This document shows, piece after piece, positions 1-9,380 of a stretch of 64,000 nt of DNA. This stretch comes from Dickeya oryzae (GTDB taxonomy: Bacteria > Pseudomonadota > Gammaproteobacteria > Enterobacterales > Enterobacteriaceae). The position numbers were made by a program, and so were the translations under genes. The first letter of the stretch is position 1; the number at the start of each line of letters is the position of its first letter. The DNA is taken from positions 178,158-242,157 of the forward strand of contig NZ_ML762923.1 of assembly GCF_009372235.1 (NCBI RefSeq), written 5' to 3'. The notes beneath the pieces are model-generated. The model saw only the letters and a program-made list of their open reading frames with translations, did not search any database and was not told the DNA's origin.

Positions 1-668
1 TCGGCACACAGTGCAATAGGGCGTGGCAGCGTAGCCAACACTTCATCGTCGTGGGCGGGCAGTGGCTGTTCAATCAAGCTCACCCCAAGACGTTGTAGTT
101 CGGGTACCAGTTTCAAATACAGATCGGCGGTCCAGCCTTCATTCGCATCGACGATGATCTGTGCCTGCGGTGCCCACTGGCGTACCGCCGCGACGCGCTC
201 GATATCGTGTTCATCCGCCAGTTTCAGTTTCAGCAGTGGGCGGTGTGCGTGACGTTTTGCGGCCTGCGCCATCCGTTCCGGGGCATCCAACGACAAGGTG
301 AAGGCACTGACAACAGGCTCCGGGCGCGGTAACCCGGCCAGTTGCCAGACCGGTATTGCCTGTCGCTGGCTGTCGAGATCCCACAATGCGCAGTCCAGCG
401 CGTTACGTGCCGCACCCGGCGGCAGCAGTGTCTGCAACGTTTGTCGGTCAAGCCCTTGCCGAACCTTGTCTTGTAGCGCGGTAAGCTGTGCTGCCACACC
501 ACTGACATTTTCATCGTACCGGGCGTAAGGGACGCTTTCGCCGTGCCCTTCAAGATGCCCGTCACGGACTGTGACTTTGATGACATCAGCGTGGGTTTTA
601 CTGCCCCGTGAAACGGTGAAGGTTTCTTTCAACGCCCACCGCTCATGAGCGACGATTAACTCTGCCAT
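1..668 (-). CDS. dgcA: DgcA, enolase-superfamily amino-acid epimerase (partial, C-terminus outside window)
   Basis: The first 222 residues of a mandelate racemase/muconate lactonizing enzyme-type protein. The ATG is at 668 on the minus strand and the C-terminus runs off the left edge. Visible are the capping domain (roughly residues 1-110) and the start of the TIM barrel. A KLKL stretch near residue 148 fits the catalytic Lys-x-Lys of dipeptide epimerases, and a VDANEGW segment near residue 172 supplies the first metal-binding Asp. It lies 10 bases after the stop of dgcN on the same strand, so the two are co-transcribed. In described DgcA/DgcN systems the pair acts on N-acyl D-amino acids (DgcN acylates D-Glu, DgcA racemises the product). 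The L-Ala-D/L-Glu epimerase YcjG is the close alternative, but the DgcN neighbour favours DgcA. Confidence 0.85.
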   Translation of the reverse strand, partial: MAELIVAHERWALKETFTVSRGSKTHADVIKVTVRDGHLEGHGESVPYARYDENVSGVAAQLTALQDKVRQGLDRQTLQTLLPPGAARNALDCALWDLDSQRQAIPVWQLAGLPRPEPVVSAFTLSLDAPERMAQAAKRHAHRPLLKLKLADEHDIERVAAVRQWAPQAQIIVDANEGWTADLYLKLVPELQRLGVSLIEQPLPAHDDEVLATLPRPIALCA

Positions 669-678
669 CGTGCGGTCC

Positions 679-1671
679 TTACAGTTGGTCGACGATGCGG
701 CCCACGCCCTGACGGAAGGGGTCAACCACCGGCAATCCCAGTTGTTGTTCCAGTTTCGCCATATAAGCCAGCGCGTCCGCTTCGCTTAACTGCGCACTGT
801 TGATAGAAACCCCAACGAAGCGGGCGTGTGGGTTGGTCAACCGCGCCATCGCCAGATTGAGGTCAATACAGGCTTGCAGGTCCGGCAGCGGATAGTCCAC
901 CCCTCGCATATGGGTACGGGTTGGTTCGTGGCACAGCACCAGCGCATCGGGCTGCGCACCATGGATAATCCCGGTGGTAACCCCGGCGAAAGAGGGATGA
1001 AATAGCGATCCCTGACCTTCGATAATATCCCAGTGATCAGCATCGTTATCGGGGGCGAGGGTTTCCACCGCACCGGCGATGAAGTCAGACACCACAGCGT
1101 CAATACTCACACCCGCGCCGGAAATCAGAATGCCGGTCTGGCCGGTGGCACGAAAGGTGGCATGAGCGCCGCGAGCCAGCAGCGCCTGTTCAATGGCCAG
1201 CGCGGTGTACATTTTTCCGCAGGAGCAGTCGGTGCCGACGGGTAACAAGCGTTTGCCACTGCGTTTACGGCCACTGGCTACCGGGAAATGCTGGGTCGGA
1301 TGGCGCACATCAAACAGTGAGCGCCCGAGCCGGGTGGCCAGTTCGCTGAGTTCCGCTACATCCGCCAGTTTATTGTGCAGACCGGCCGCCAGGTCCATGC
1401 CGTACTCCAGCGCCTGACGCAGTATGGCTACCCAGGCATCAGAAATGATACCGCCGCGGTTTGCTACGCCGATCACCAGCGTGCGCGCGCCTGCTGCCCA
1501 TGCCTCGTCGAGTGTCATATCAGGCAGGCCGCAATCTGCCTGACATCCTGACATGCGATACTGACCGACGCAGTATTCCGGATGCCATTGCTTAATACCT
1601 ATCGCCACTTTAGCGGCCAGCTGGTCATGGGCATCACCCAGAAACAATAAATACGGTTTTTTGATCGTCAT
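679..1671 (-). CDS. dgcN: DgcN-like DUF1611 family protein (D-glutamate N-acetyltransferase type)
   Basis: A 330-residue soluble protein of the DUF1611 (DgcN) family. It has an N-terminal Rossmann-like part (about 1-130) and a P-loop-like C-terminal part with GTDCSCGK at 146-153. An EGQGSLFHP stretch and a conserved H/E-rich segment follow. DgcN homologues are reported to N-acetylate D-glutamate before DgcA racemises it. The start at 1671 was chosen because TGGAG lies about six bases upstream. The frame stays open to 1710, and two more ATGs (1686, 1683) sit there with a weaker AAGGA further upstream. It is first in a short operon with dgcA. The exact substrate in this organism is not visible from sequence. 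Confidence 0.85.
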   Translation of the reverse strand: MTIKKPYLLFLGDAHDQLAAKVAIGIKQWHPEYCVGQYRMSGCQADCGLPDMTLDEAWAAGARTLVIGVANRGGIISDAWVAILRQALEYGMDLAAGLHNKLADVAELSELATRLGRSLFDVRHPTQHFPVASGRKRSGKRLLPVGTDCSCGKMYTALAIEQALLARGAHATFRATGQTGILISGAGVSIDAVVSDFIAGAVETLAPDNDADHWDIIEGQGSLFHPSFAGVTTGIIHGAQPDALVLCHEPTRTHMRGVDYPLPDLQACIDLNLAMARLTNPHARFVGVSINSAQLSEADALAYMAKLEQQLGLPVVDPFRQGVGRIVDQL

Positions 1672-2434
1672 CGCCAACTCCATCATGAGAATAAAAACAA
1701 AAGGAACCAACGCAATGCGCTGTATTCATCAACTCAAATTATTTTTGGTGTGGATAATTAAAACCATAAAAAATAATGAGCACTCGCGTCTTTTATTTAA
1801 AAGAATAAGAAGGCGGCATAGGATCCATGTGCTGTTGTTTGATGTTATCAAACAGTCTTATATTGTCAATGATGGCTAAAAATAAGAATTATATTCTGGA
1901 TTGTTGGTTTTTTATTTGGTCTTTGTGGCTTCATTTCTTTTTTATGTAATGTAAAAATCTGCCCGGTGTTAAAAATGAAATGTTTGACAGGTTTTTATAA
2001 AACGAGATGTCGTGAGCATTTAATTTGATTATTTCAGTGCGTTGATTGCATTATTTTAGTGCCGCTGCACATTATCAGAAAAAAACATCTGTCCTTTTTC
2101 TTGAAATGTTAAAATAATCTAAAACAGCTATCATTGTTGGGTTAATAAAAGGCACGGATAGCGTGCAGGTGTGAGTGCTGACGATGATATCGGGTGAATG
2201 GACTGCACCGAGATGGTTCAGCACTGCATCGCGGACAGAAAATAAATCCTGATGCAGGATGACGAGAGCTGATGTGATGGCCGCCTTGTGTTTCCGCCTC
2301 TGAAAGGGTGGTGGTGCAAGCGGTGACACTAACGGGACGCCACCTGAAGTATCGGCTAGCATGACGAGTTGAAGTATGGCGAGTATAGAAAGTACGACGG
2401 GTATAGATAAGTTGTTGCCCCATTGAGAACGCCT
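1672..2434. other. Divergent intergenic region, dgcN / diguanylate cyclase
   Basis: A 760-base gap between divergent genes. The part nearest dgcN (about 1720-2110) is strongly AT-rich. The part nearest the diguanylate cyclase (about 2150-2430) is GC-richer and has no convincing gene: open frames on the minus strand (2075-2362, 2142-2423) lack recognisable protein features. A perfect inverted repeat lies at 1836-1854. No terminator and no clear sigma-70 promoter could be picked with confidence. Confidence 0.6.
1836..1854. promoter_or_regulatory. Perfect 8-bp inverted repeat, candidate operator
   Basis: TGTTTGAT-GTT-ATCAAACA is a perfect dyad with an odd three-base centre, about 165 bases upstream of dgcN. 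The symmetry suits a dimeric repressor. It resembles an FNR site but the spacing is one base short. The regulator is unknown. Confidence 0.35.
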
Positions 2435-3994
2435 ATGTCAAATAATAATCATTTCCAGTTCTGTGTTCTGCGTTTCCTTCGCACATTGCCTTTTCGCGCT
2501 TCTCCCGGCATGGCTACCGTGGTGTTTCTGGTGGTCTGTAGCCTGATTTTTGTTACCAGCAGCGCCTGGAATTTCTGGAACTCGCATCACCGTCTGTTGA
2601 TGCATGCAGAGAAAACGGTCGCCAATTTATCCGTGGCGATGTCTCGTCAGGCGCAGGATACCTTTGTCCCCATTGAAGTGGCTATGGATGACATGCTGCG
2701 GGAATTATCACAAACCGGCATGCTGGATTCCTCGCGCGTTAAAAGCGTGCTCGACGCTCACCGTTCGGTATTGCCACAATTAGTCGGGTTCTACCTCTTT
2801 GACCAAAATGGGACACTGATTTCATCTTCCGGTAAAGGGCCGCTGTATATCTATAATGCCAGCCGACGGGCGTATTTTTCCTGGCTAAAGAATAATGACA
2901 CTGCGTCGTTGTACATTGATAAGGTGACCACCAGTGCGCTGACTGGCAAACGTATTATTCCGGTGGCGAAACGAATCAATGGGCCGAACGGTGAATTCAA
3001 GGGCGTTTTAATTGCCTCTATCGATCATAATTACTTTGGTAATTTCTACAGTTATTTCATTTTGGATTATAACGGCGTGCTGTCATTGATGAATGCTGAT
3101 GGGCATGCCATCTACCTCTACCCTAACCGGGAACAATACATTAACAGTAACTTCTCTGACGGTGGTCTGTTTGAAAAATCCCGGCTGGAGCAGGGTAGCG
3201 GCACGGGTATCTGGCGCACCACGTTGGATAACAAGGTGCGTATTGTCGGCTATGTCAAGCTGGAGCGTTATCCGCTGGTGGTGGCGGCAAGCTTTGAGCG
3301 GGAGGCATTGCAGGCGCGCTGGCTGAAGGAGAATGTACCGGCGATAGTGATTAATCTCATGGTGTTACTCACTATGCTTTTCCTGGGGAACTTTGTGCTC
3401 AGGCAGGTTCGGCAGACAGTAAAAAACAAGGATGCAATTAGTCGTCTGCATCAGGAGGAAACTGACAAGAATAAGATATTGCAAAAACTGGCCCTGATCG
3501 ACCCACTCACCAAGCTGGCTAACCGTCGGCGTTTCGATCTCTACCTGGAGCAATCGTTGAACCGTGCTCGTGATGAAGGTGGGCCGTTGTCATTGATTAT
3601 GCTGGATGTGGATTTCTTCAAGCGTTACAACGATACCTATGGCCATGTTTTAGGCGATCGTTGCCTGAACCAACTGGGCAGCGTATTGAACAGCCTGCCA
3701 TTGCCGGACAACGCCCTGGCGGCCCGCTATGGCGGTGAGGAGTTCGCGATTATTTTGCCTGGGATGAATGGTGAACAGGCTGCGGTATACGGTGAGAAAG
3801 TGGTGGAGAATATACGCCGCTGCGCACTGCCGCATGAGGCGTCGCTACTGCCTGAACAGGTGGTGACGGTAAGCGTAGGCGTCTATTCACATTCCAACGA
3901 TAACCCCTGCGATATTCAGCGCCTGAAAGAGGGGGCTGATCAGGCGTTATATCTGGCGAAGAAAAAAGGCCGCGACCAGTGTGTAAGACTATAA
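2435..3994 (+). CDS. Membrane-bound diguanylate cyclase (GGDEF) with extracytoplasmic sensor
   Basis: A 519-residue inner-membrane protein predicted to make cyclic di-GMP. Transmembrane segments lie at about 27-48 and 300-322, flanking a roughly 250-residue periplasmic sensor of Cache type. The C-terminal cyclase domain (about 350-515) has a complete GGEEF active-site loop near residue 433, the upstream metal-binding stretch LDVDFFK, and a DPLTKLANRR entry motif. The five-residue-upstream inhibitory RxxD site is absent (the corresponding residues are PDNA), so I-site product inhibition is not expected. The ATG at 2435 is preferred; an in-frame TTG lies at 2423. Neither has a strong ribosome site. 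It is monocistronic, and its ligand is unknown. Confidence 0.88.
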   Translation: MSNNNHFQFCVLRFLRTLPFRASPGMATVVFLVVCSLIFVTSSAWNFWNSHHRLLMHAEKTVANLSVAMSRQAQDTFVPIEVAMDDMLRELSQTGMLDSSRVKSVLDAHRSVLPQLVGFYLFDQNGTLISSSGKGPLYIYNASRRAYFSWLKNNDTASLYIDKVTTSALTGKRIIPVAKRINGPNGEFKGVLIASIDHNYFGNFYSYFILDYNGVLSLMNADGHAIYLYPNREQYINSNFSDGGLFEKSRLEQGSGTGIWRTTLDNKVRIVGYVKLERYPLVVAASFEREALQARWLKENVPAIVINLMVLLTMLFLGNFVLRQVRQTVKNKDAISRLHQEETDKNKILQKLALIDPLTKLANRRRFDLYLEQSLNRARDEGGPLSLIMLDVDFFKRYNDTYGHVLGDRCLNQLGSVLNSLPLPDNALAARYGGEEFAIILPGMNGEQAAVYGEKVVENIRRCALPHEASLLPEQVVTVSVGVYSHSNDNPCDIQRLKEGADQALYLAKKKGRDQCVRL

Positions 3995-4261
3995 TGCCGG
4001 TGAGTTATTGCCAGATATGAGTATCGTTATTTTTATATAACAATATGATTGATAGGTAATTTATCTGCTATTGGCTGGTCGCGACACGGAATTGTCTCTG
4101 ACCCGTATCACTGACCGCATTGAAATATTTGATTAGAAAAAATTGAGTTATCCCCTCCTTCCCTTTCTGTGTTAATAAGAACTATTATCATTCTTTGTCT
4201 GATTCGCATCACTTGCGTGTGGCTGCCGGTATGTGCAGGCTGCCTTAAGGAGTATCCGTCC
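3995..4261. other. Intergenic region before efeU
   Basis: A 267-base gap with no gene. It holds a Fur-like site at 4175-4193 and a strong ribosome-binding site (AAGGAG) just before efeU. No GC-rich terminator stem was found after the diguanylate cyclase. Confidence 0.6.
4175..4193. promoter_or_regulatory. Candidate Fur box upstream of efeUOB
   Basis: ATAAGAACTATTATCATTC partly matches the 19-base Fur consensus built from GATAAT/ATTATC hexamers; the right half (ATTATCATT) matches best. It lies about 70 bases upstream of efeU, an operon known to be iron-repressed in E. coli. Read by eye, not scored. Confidence 0.45.
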
Positions 4262-5107
4262 ATGTTTGTGCCGTTACTGATCATGTTCCGTGAAGGTCTT
4301 GAGGCCGCACTGATCGTCAGCCTGATTACCAGCTACCTGAAGCGTACCCAGCGCGAACAGTGGCTGGGAGCCGTCTGGGCGGGGGTGGTACTGGCGCTGG
4401 CGTTATGTCTGGCACTCGGGGTCTTTATCAACGCTACTACTGGTGAGTTTCCGCAAAAACAGCAGGAGCTGTTTGAAGGGATCGTGGCGGTGGTCGCGGT
4501 GGTCATCCTCACTTACATGGTGTTTTGGATGCGCAAAGTCTCTCGCTCGGTGCGCGTTCATCTGGAGGGCGCTATCGATCAGGCACTCAATGCCAGCAAG
4601 CGTCAAGGGTGGGCGCTGGTGGCGATGGTGTTCTTCGCCGTCGCGCGCGAAGGCCTGGAGTCGGTGTTCTTCTTGCTGGCCGCTTTCCAGCAGGATGTCG
4701 GTATTTACGCGCCGATCGGCGCGGTGCTTGGGCTTGTGTGCGCCATTGCCGTCGGCGTGATGATCTACTGGGGCGGGGTGAAACTGCATCTGGCCCGCTT
4801 CTTCAAATGGAGCAGCCTGTTCATTTTGTTTGTTGCCGCCGGTCTGGCTGCCGGGGCGATCCGCGCCTTTCACGAAGCCGGGTTGTGGAATCAATTCCAG
4901 CAGATTGCGTTTGATTTCAGCGCCACGCTGTCGACCCACACCCTGTTTGGCACCCTGTTAGAAGGCCTGTTCGGTTATCAGGAAACACCGACGGTCAGTG
5001 AAGTGGTGGTCTATTTCCTGTACCTGATCCCGGCGCTGGTGTGCTTTTTCCTGCCCCAGCGCATGGCGCCGAATGCGATGGCAACGGCACGTAAACATCA
5101 TCAATGA
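4262..5107 (+). CDS. efeU: EfeU, ferrous/ferric iron permease (Ftr1/OFeT family)
   Basis: A 281-residue polytopic inner-membrane protein with about seven membrane segments, forming the permease of the EfeUOB iron-uptake system. Both signature REGLE motifs are present, at residues 10-14 and 129-133, each inside a membrane helix, as in yeast Ftr1. The length matches E. coli EfeU (about 276). The ATG at 4262 is preceded by AAGGAG at ideal spacing; the frame also stays open upstream to a GTG at 4169, which would add an unlikely hydrophobic leader. First gene of efeUOB. Unlike efeU in E. coli K-12, it shows no frameshift. Confidence 0.95.
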   Translation: MFVPLLIMFREGLEAALIVSLITSYLKRTQREQWLGAVWAGVVLALALCLALGVFINATTGEFPQKQQELFEGIVAVVAVVILTYMVFWMRKVSRSVRVHLEGAIDQALNASKRQGWALVAMVFFAVAREGLESVFFLLAAFQQDVGIYAPIGAVLGLVCAIAVGVMIYWGGVKLHLARFFKWSSLFILFVAAGLAAGAIRAFHEAGLWNQFQQIAFDFSATLSTHTLFGTLLEGLFGYQETPTVSEVVVYFLYLIPALVCFFLPQRMAPNAMATARKHHQ

Positions 5108-5165
5108 CGATTGTAATTTCAAGAAACTATCACCATAAACAATGAATGCAAAAAGGGATACGTCT

Positions 5166-6287
5166 ATGTCTACACCTGTTTTTCGTCGTACGGCGCTGTG
5201 CGCCGCTCTGCTGGTTATGCCTGCGTTTGGTGTGCTGGCTGCGGATATTGCGCAGGTTAAGATAACCGTCAATGACAAGCAGTGCGAGCCGATGCAGGTG
5301 ACGGTCGCCGCAGGTAAAACACAGTTTGTCGTCACCAACGCCAGCCAAAAAAACCTGGAGTGGGAAATCCTCAAAGGGGTGATGGTGGTGGAAGAACGTG
5401 AGAACATCGCGCCGGGCTTTACCCAAAAGATGACCGCGAATCTGGAGCCAGGTGAGTATGACATGACCTGCGGGCTGCTCAGCAACCCGAAAGGTAAGCT
5501 GGTGGTTACCGCCAGCGCCGAGGCGGCTACGGCCAAAACCAACGTACTGGACCTGGTCGGGCCTATCGCCGAATACAAGGTGTATGTGACCAAAGAAGTG
5601 GACGCGTTGGTTCAGCAGACCAAACTGTTCACGGCCGCCATCAAGGCCGGTAAGCTGGATGAGGCGCGCAAACTGTATGCACCAACCCGTCAGCACTACG
5701 AGCGTATTGAGCCGATTGCCGAGCTGTTCTCCGATCTGGATGGGAGTATTGACGCCCGCGAAGACGACTACGAGAAGAAAGCTGACGACCCGAAATTCAC
5801 CGGTTTCCACCGCCTGGAGAAAGCGCTGTTCGCTGATCACTCCACCAAAGGGATGGAGCATTACGCCGACCAACTCAACGCCGATACCCAGGAATTGCAA
5901 AAACGTATCGCCAGCCTGACCTTCCCGCCGAATAAAGTGGTAGGTGGTGCCGCAGGCCTGATTGAAGAAGTGGCGGCAACCAAGATCAGCGGTGAGGAAG
6001 ATCGTTATAGTCGTACCGACTTGTGGGACTTCCAGGCCAACGTTGATGGCGCGCAGAAGATTGTTAACCTGCTGCGTCCGTTGCTGGAGAAGGCCAATCC
6101 GACGTTACTTGGCAAAGTTGACGCCAATTTCAAAACCGTTGATCGCGTACTGGCGAAATACAAAACCAAAGACGGGTTTAAGTCTTACGAGAAGCTGAGT
6201 GATGCCGATCGCACCGCGTTGAAAGGGCCTGTCACGACGCTAGCGGAAGATTTGGCACAGTTGCGCGGCGTGCTTGGGCTGGATTGA
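5166..6287 (+). CDS. efeO: EfeO, periplasmic iron-uptake protein (cupredoxin plus M75 imelysin domain)
   Basis: A 373-residue periplasmic protein, close to E. coli EfeO in length. It has a Sec signal peptide (residues 1-26, ending in VLA-A), an N-terminal cupredoxin-like domain (about 27-120) with Cys and Met residues suited to metal binding, and a C-terminal M75 peptidase-like helical domain that carries HYERIEP at 177. It is thought to bind iron in the periplasm for EfeU. The ATG at 5166 follows AAAGGG. An in-frame ATG at 5142 exists but would put charged residues before a clean signal peptide. It lies 58 bases after efeU and 11 bases before efeB. Confidence 0.94.
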   Translation: MSTPVFRRTALCAALLVMPAFGVLAADIAQVKITVNDKQCEPMQVTVAAGKTQFVVTNASQKNLEWEILKGVMVVEERENIAPGFTQKMTANLEPGEYDMTCGLLSNPKGKLVVTASAEAATAKTNVLDLVGPIAEYKVYVTKEVDALVQQTKLFTAAIKAGKLDEARKLYAPTRQHYERIEPIAELFSDLDGSIDAREDDYEKKADDPKFTGFHRLEKALFADHSTKGMEHYADQLNADTQELQKRIASLTFPPNKVVGGAAGLIEEVAATKISGEEDRYSRTDLWDFQANVDGAQKIVNLLRPLLEKANPTLLGKVDANFKTVDRVLAKYKTKDGFKSYEKLSDADRTALKGPVTTLAEDLAQLRGVLGLD

Positions 6288-6298
6288 GGCGAGAAATC

Positions 6299-7612
6299 AT
6301 GAGTCATACCACGGGCCCGCAAGGCGGGCCGAAGTCTTCTCATCCCTCCGCGTGTCCGGCTCATCCTGACCTGGCTTCACCGTCACGCCGCCGCTTATTG
6401 CAAGGGCTGGGGATGATGGGGGGGGCGCTGGCGCTCGGTGCGGATACGCTGGCGCAGGCGGAAGATAAACCGCAGGCAATGCAGGATGATCGCTGGGAAA
6501 AGCAGCCGTTTCTGGGTGAACATCAGGCGGGTGTCGTCACGCCACAACAGGCGGCGATGATGCTGGTAGCGTTTGATGTACTGGCGACCCACAAAGCCGA
6601 TTTGGTTCGGTTGTTTCGGTTGCTGACCCAGCGTATTGCGTTTTTGACGCAAGGGGGCAAAGTGCCGGATGTCGACCCGCGCTTGCCACCGCTGGATTCC
6701 GGCATCATGGGGCCCGATATCTACCCGGATAACCTCACCATCACCGTGTCGGTCGGTGGGTCACTGTTTGACGAGCGTTTTGGTTTGCAGGCACTCAAGC
6801 CGCTGAAGCTGCAACGCATGACCCGTTTTCCCAACGATTCGCTGGACGCCAGCCTGTGTCATGGTGATCTGTTGTTGCAAATCTGTGCCAACACCAACGA
6901 AACGGTGCTGCACGCGCTGCGTGACATCATCAAACAAACGCCGGACCTGCTCAGCGTGCGTTGGAAGCGCGAAGGATTTATCTCCGCACATGCCGCGCGC
7001 AGCAAAGGCAACGAAACGCCGGTTAACCTGCTGGGTTTCAAAGACGGTACTGCCAACCCCAACACCGGGGATGACGCCTTGATGAACCAGATTGTGTGGG
7101 TCGATGCGGCATCTGGCGAGCCGGCATGGGCGACAGGCGGCAGCTATCAGGCAGCGCGTATCATCCGTTTTCATGTTGAATTCTGGGACCGTACGCCGTT
7201 GCAGGAGCAGCAAACCATTTTCGGGCGCGACAAGCACAGCGGTGCGCCGCTGGGTATGGTGAATGAACATGATGAGCCGGATTACAGCCGTGACCCGGAG
7301 GGGAAAGTGATCCCGCTGGATGCGCACATTCGTCTGGCTAACCCGCGCACGCCGGAGACCCGCGCCAACCTGATGTTGCGCCGTGGCTACAGCTACTCGC
7401 TGGGGGTATCCAATTCCGGCCAGCTGGATATGGGGCTGTTATTCGTGTGCTATCAGGCTGATTTGGAAAAAGGTTTCCTGACCGTGCAAAAACGGCTTAA
7501 TGGTGAGCCGCTGGAGGAATACATCAAACCGATCGGCGGTGGCTATTTCTTCGTGTTGCCGGGGATAAAAAGCACGGATGACTGGCTGGCGAGCGGCTTA
7601 CTGAGCGCATAG
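6299..7612 (+). CDS. efeB: EfeB, Tat-exported DyP-type haem peroxidase
   Basis: A 437-residue dye-decolorising-type peroxidase, the third component of EfeUOB. A twin-arginine signal (SRRRLLQG, residues 29-36) followed by a hydrophobic stretch to about 53 indicates folded export with haem. The DyP signature GFKDG lies at 246-250 with its catalytic Asp. Downstream, [11 protein letters not shown] contains the likely haem-ligating His, and RRGYSY is also typical. The family role is ferrous iron oxidation or haem handling at the periplasmic face. Start at 6299, just after efeO, preceded by GAGGCGAG. Last gene of the operon; no strong terminator is visible in the following 134 bases. Confidence 0.95.
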   Translation: MSHTTGPQGGPKSSHPSACPAHPDLASPSRRRLLQGLGMMGGALALGADTLAQAEDKPQAMQDDRWEKQPFLGEHQAGVVTPQQAAMMLVAFDVLATHKADLVRLFRLLTQRIAFLTQGGKVPDVDPRLPPLDSGIMGPDIYPDNLTITVSVGGSLFDERFGLQALKPLKLQRMTRFPNDSLDASLCHGDLLLQICANTNETVLHALRDIIKQTPDLLSVRWKREGFISAHAARSKGNETPVNLLGFKDGTANPNTGDDALMNQIVWVDAASGEPAWATGGSYQAARIIRFHVEFWDRTPLQEQQTIFGRDKHSGAPLGMVNEHDEPDYSRDPEGKVIPLDAHIRLANPRTPETRANLMLRRGYSYSLGVSNSGQLDMGLLFVCYQADLEKGFLTVQKRLNGEPLEEYIKPIGGGYFFVLPGIKSTDDWLASGLLSA

Positions 7613-7746
7613 CTGATCTTTACCATATAAGCCTCGTCCTGCGAGTCGTTTCTGGCGCTGATCCTGGTTTATTTGAGTAAATGTCAGGGAATCGTTGTGT
7701 TGCAGAGGCTATATAAATAAATGGTGTAGGAGCTTGCGCGTGTTAT
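7613..7746. other. Convergent spacer efeB / phosphopantetheinyl transferase; left cluster edge
   Basis: A 134-base gap between convergent genes, with only a 4-bp hairpin (CTCG/CGAG) and no strong terminator. Base composition changes here from GC-richer efe genes to AT-richer cluster genes, so it is the likely left boundary. No direct repeat or tRNA was noticed. Confidence 0.5.
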
Positions 7747-8466
7747 TCATCTCTCAGACTGGCAGATGCTAGGTTGTGTTTCCATACATAGTGTCAGGAC
7801 GTGATCATCGATATGCTGGTAGTAACAGCGGATAGTTTTTCCTTGCGGGTTTCCTGGACTAAGAGATTGAGTCAGTGTGAACTGAAGATACTGTTGTGCA
7901 TGCTGCCATTTTGTCAGTTGTGCACATGAAAAGTCGAAAATACGCTGTACGTCAGCGAATAATGCTTTAAAAAGACTTTCTTTAGCGGAGAACAGTACGG
8001 TTATTGCCAGTGTTTCGTTGGGCGTCGCTTTTTGTATCAGATGCAGTTCCTGTGGTGTGGCTATCAGTGAGCGGACACTTTCCAGGGTGCTTGTTGTCAT
8101 GCGGGCTTCTATATCTATTCCTATACTATGTAACGCTTGTCGATGGGCTACGGCAGCAAAAGCGATTTGTCTGCTGTGGCTGATAGAGCCTACGATATTA
8201 TCTGGCCAGACGGGATGGCGGTGGGGAGAAATGGGTAGTGAATCTGTTATTGTTAATCCCGCCAGTCTTAGGGCTTCACGTGCACAAGCCCGGCCAGACA
8301 AAAATTCTACCCTGCGCTTCAAAACGGCACGAGCAAGTGATGTGGGTAGTGTTAATCCACTATTGAGTAGCCTCATTTGAGCCGCATCACTCACTTCTAT
8401 TGGCTGGCGAGCGAAATAAATATGTTGCCGCAGTGATTGCGGCAACATGGTAAAAATGGATGTCAT
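7747..8466 (-). CDS. 4'-phosphopantetheinyl transferase (EntD/Sfp family) of the zeamine-type cluster
   Basis: A 239-residue enzyme that would convert carrier domains in ZmsA, ZmsG, ZmsI and ZmsJ from apo to holo form using coenzyme A. EntD-type motifs are complete: VGSISHS near 92-98, the Mg-binding GIDIE at 116-120, and FSAKESLFKALF at 159-170 with Glu and Lys in place. Its ATG overlaps the stop of the upstream adaptor gene by four bases (ATGA), so it is translated with the exporter genes at 8463-11233. Position corresponds to zmn5 of Serratia plymuthica. A siderophore enterobactin EntD is the other possibility, but no enterobactin genes are nearby. Confidence 0.92.
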   Translation of the reverse strand: MTSIFTMLPQSLRQHIYFARQPIEVSDAAQMRLLNSGLTLPTSLARAVLKRRVEFLSGRACAREALRLAGLTITDSLPISPHRHPVWPDNIVGSISHSRQIAFAAVAHRQALHSIGIDIEARMTTSTLESVRSLIATPQELHLIQKATPNETLAITVLFSAKESLFKALFADVQRIFDFSCAQLTKWQHAQQYLQFTLTQSLSPGNPQGKTIRCYYQHIDDHVLTLCMETQPSICQSER

Positions 8467-9380
8467 TGTGCTTTAGCTGTATTTACTGGCGGGACTATGC
8501 CCTGAGGGTAGATTTTGACCATGACTCGTTGGCCAAGTTTGATCTTTGGCGCATCCAGCGATAGTACGCACTCAATGACTCGCGTATCCTGCTTCGCCGT
8601 TGGGTCGCTGGCATTTTGTACGCTGGGGCCAAACACTTCACTTAGTCGCAGCACTTTGGCCTGATATGTTTTCTGCTCGTTATTTTCCAAAATAACTTCA
8701 GCGAGTTGACCAGGGTGGACTTTGTCAACAAAGATATCTTCTATCTCTGCGCGTACAATGCGTGGCGCGTCGGGAGCTAGGGTGAACAGCCTGGTCACGT
8801 TGAGCGTCGAAGAACCTTCACCAGGTTTAGCATATCGTCTTACGATCTTACCGTTTTCCGGCGCCAAAACCTTGAACTTTTCTACTTCCAGTTGAGCAGA
8901 AGCCACTTTAGCTTTGGCTGTTTCCAGTGTTGCTTTTTTAGAGGCCAGTTCTTCGCGGGCAAGGGCTGTTTGATCTTTCAGATTTTGCTTTGACTGGTCA
9001 GAAATGACCTGAGTGCTAAGTGGCAAAACCCTGCGATACTCGCGTTCAGCAATATCCAGTTTGGTTTTACTGGTAGATACGTCTTGGGTGGCTTCATCCT
9101 GAGAGGCAATTGCCTGTTCGAGTGATAATCTGGCCTCATTGTCATCGATTTGTGCTAGTAACTGTCCTTTTTTAACTTCGTCGCCTTCCTCTGCCAAAAT
9201 TTGCTTGATGATCCCCGCTCTTGGCGCGTCAATACTAACCATGCCCCCTTCAATACTGATGTAACCCTTAGCAACAGCAATCCAAGGCGCTGATTGCGTA
9301 GCCGGGGGAGGGGAATTTTCGGCGTCGCAGGCGCTAAGTGCGAGAACCATAACGAGACTGGCCAGGTGAATAACTTTCAT
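8463..9380 (-). CDS. HlyD-family periplasmic adaptor lipoprotein of a MacB-like exporter
   Basis: A 305-residue membrane-fusion protein. The N-terminus is a lipoprotein signal with lipobox LSAC near residue 18, so it is probably anchored by lipid. A biotinyl-lipoyl half motif (about 45-75), a long coiled-coil hairpin (about 75-165), the second lipoyl half and a beta-barrel region follow, the usual HlyD/MacA order. It should link the permease at 10106-11233 to an outer-membrane channel encoded elsewhere. ATGA overlaps join it to both the ATPase gene upstream and the phosphopantetheinyl transferase downstream. Position corresponds to zmn6. Confidence 0.9.
   Translation of the reverse strand: MKVIHLASLVMVLALSACDAENSPPPATQSAPWIAVAKGYISIEGGMVSIDAPRAGIIKQILAEEGDEVKKGQLLAQIDDNEARLSLEQAIASQDEATQDVSTSKTKLDIAEREYRRVLPLSTQVISDQSKQNLKDQTALAREELASKKATLETAKAKVASAQLEVEKFKVLAPENGKIVRRYAKPGEGSSTLNVTRLFTLAPDAPRIVRAEIEDIFVDKVHPGQLAEVILENNEQKTYQAKVLRLSEVFGPSVQNASDPTAKQDTRVIECVLSLDAPKIKLGQRVMVKIYPQGIVPPVNTAKAQ

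Noticed and set aside
1838-1852. Possible FNR site upstream of dgcN
   Set aside because: TTGAT and ATCAA are separated by three bases; the FNR consensus needs four, so it was kept only as an unassigned dyad.
2075-2423. Two minus-strand open frames of 93-95 codons
   Set aside because: They overlap each other in different frames, lack ribosome sites and have no protein-like features.
4169-4261. Upstream extension of efeU to a GTG start
   Set aside because: It would overlap the Fur-like site and add a second hydrophobic segment; AAGGAG supports the ATG at 4262 and the usual family length.
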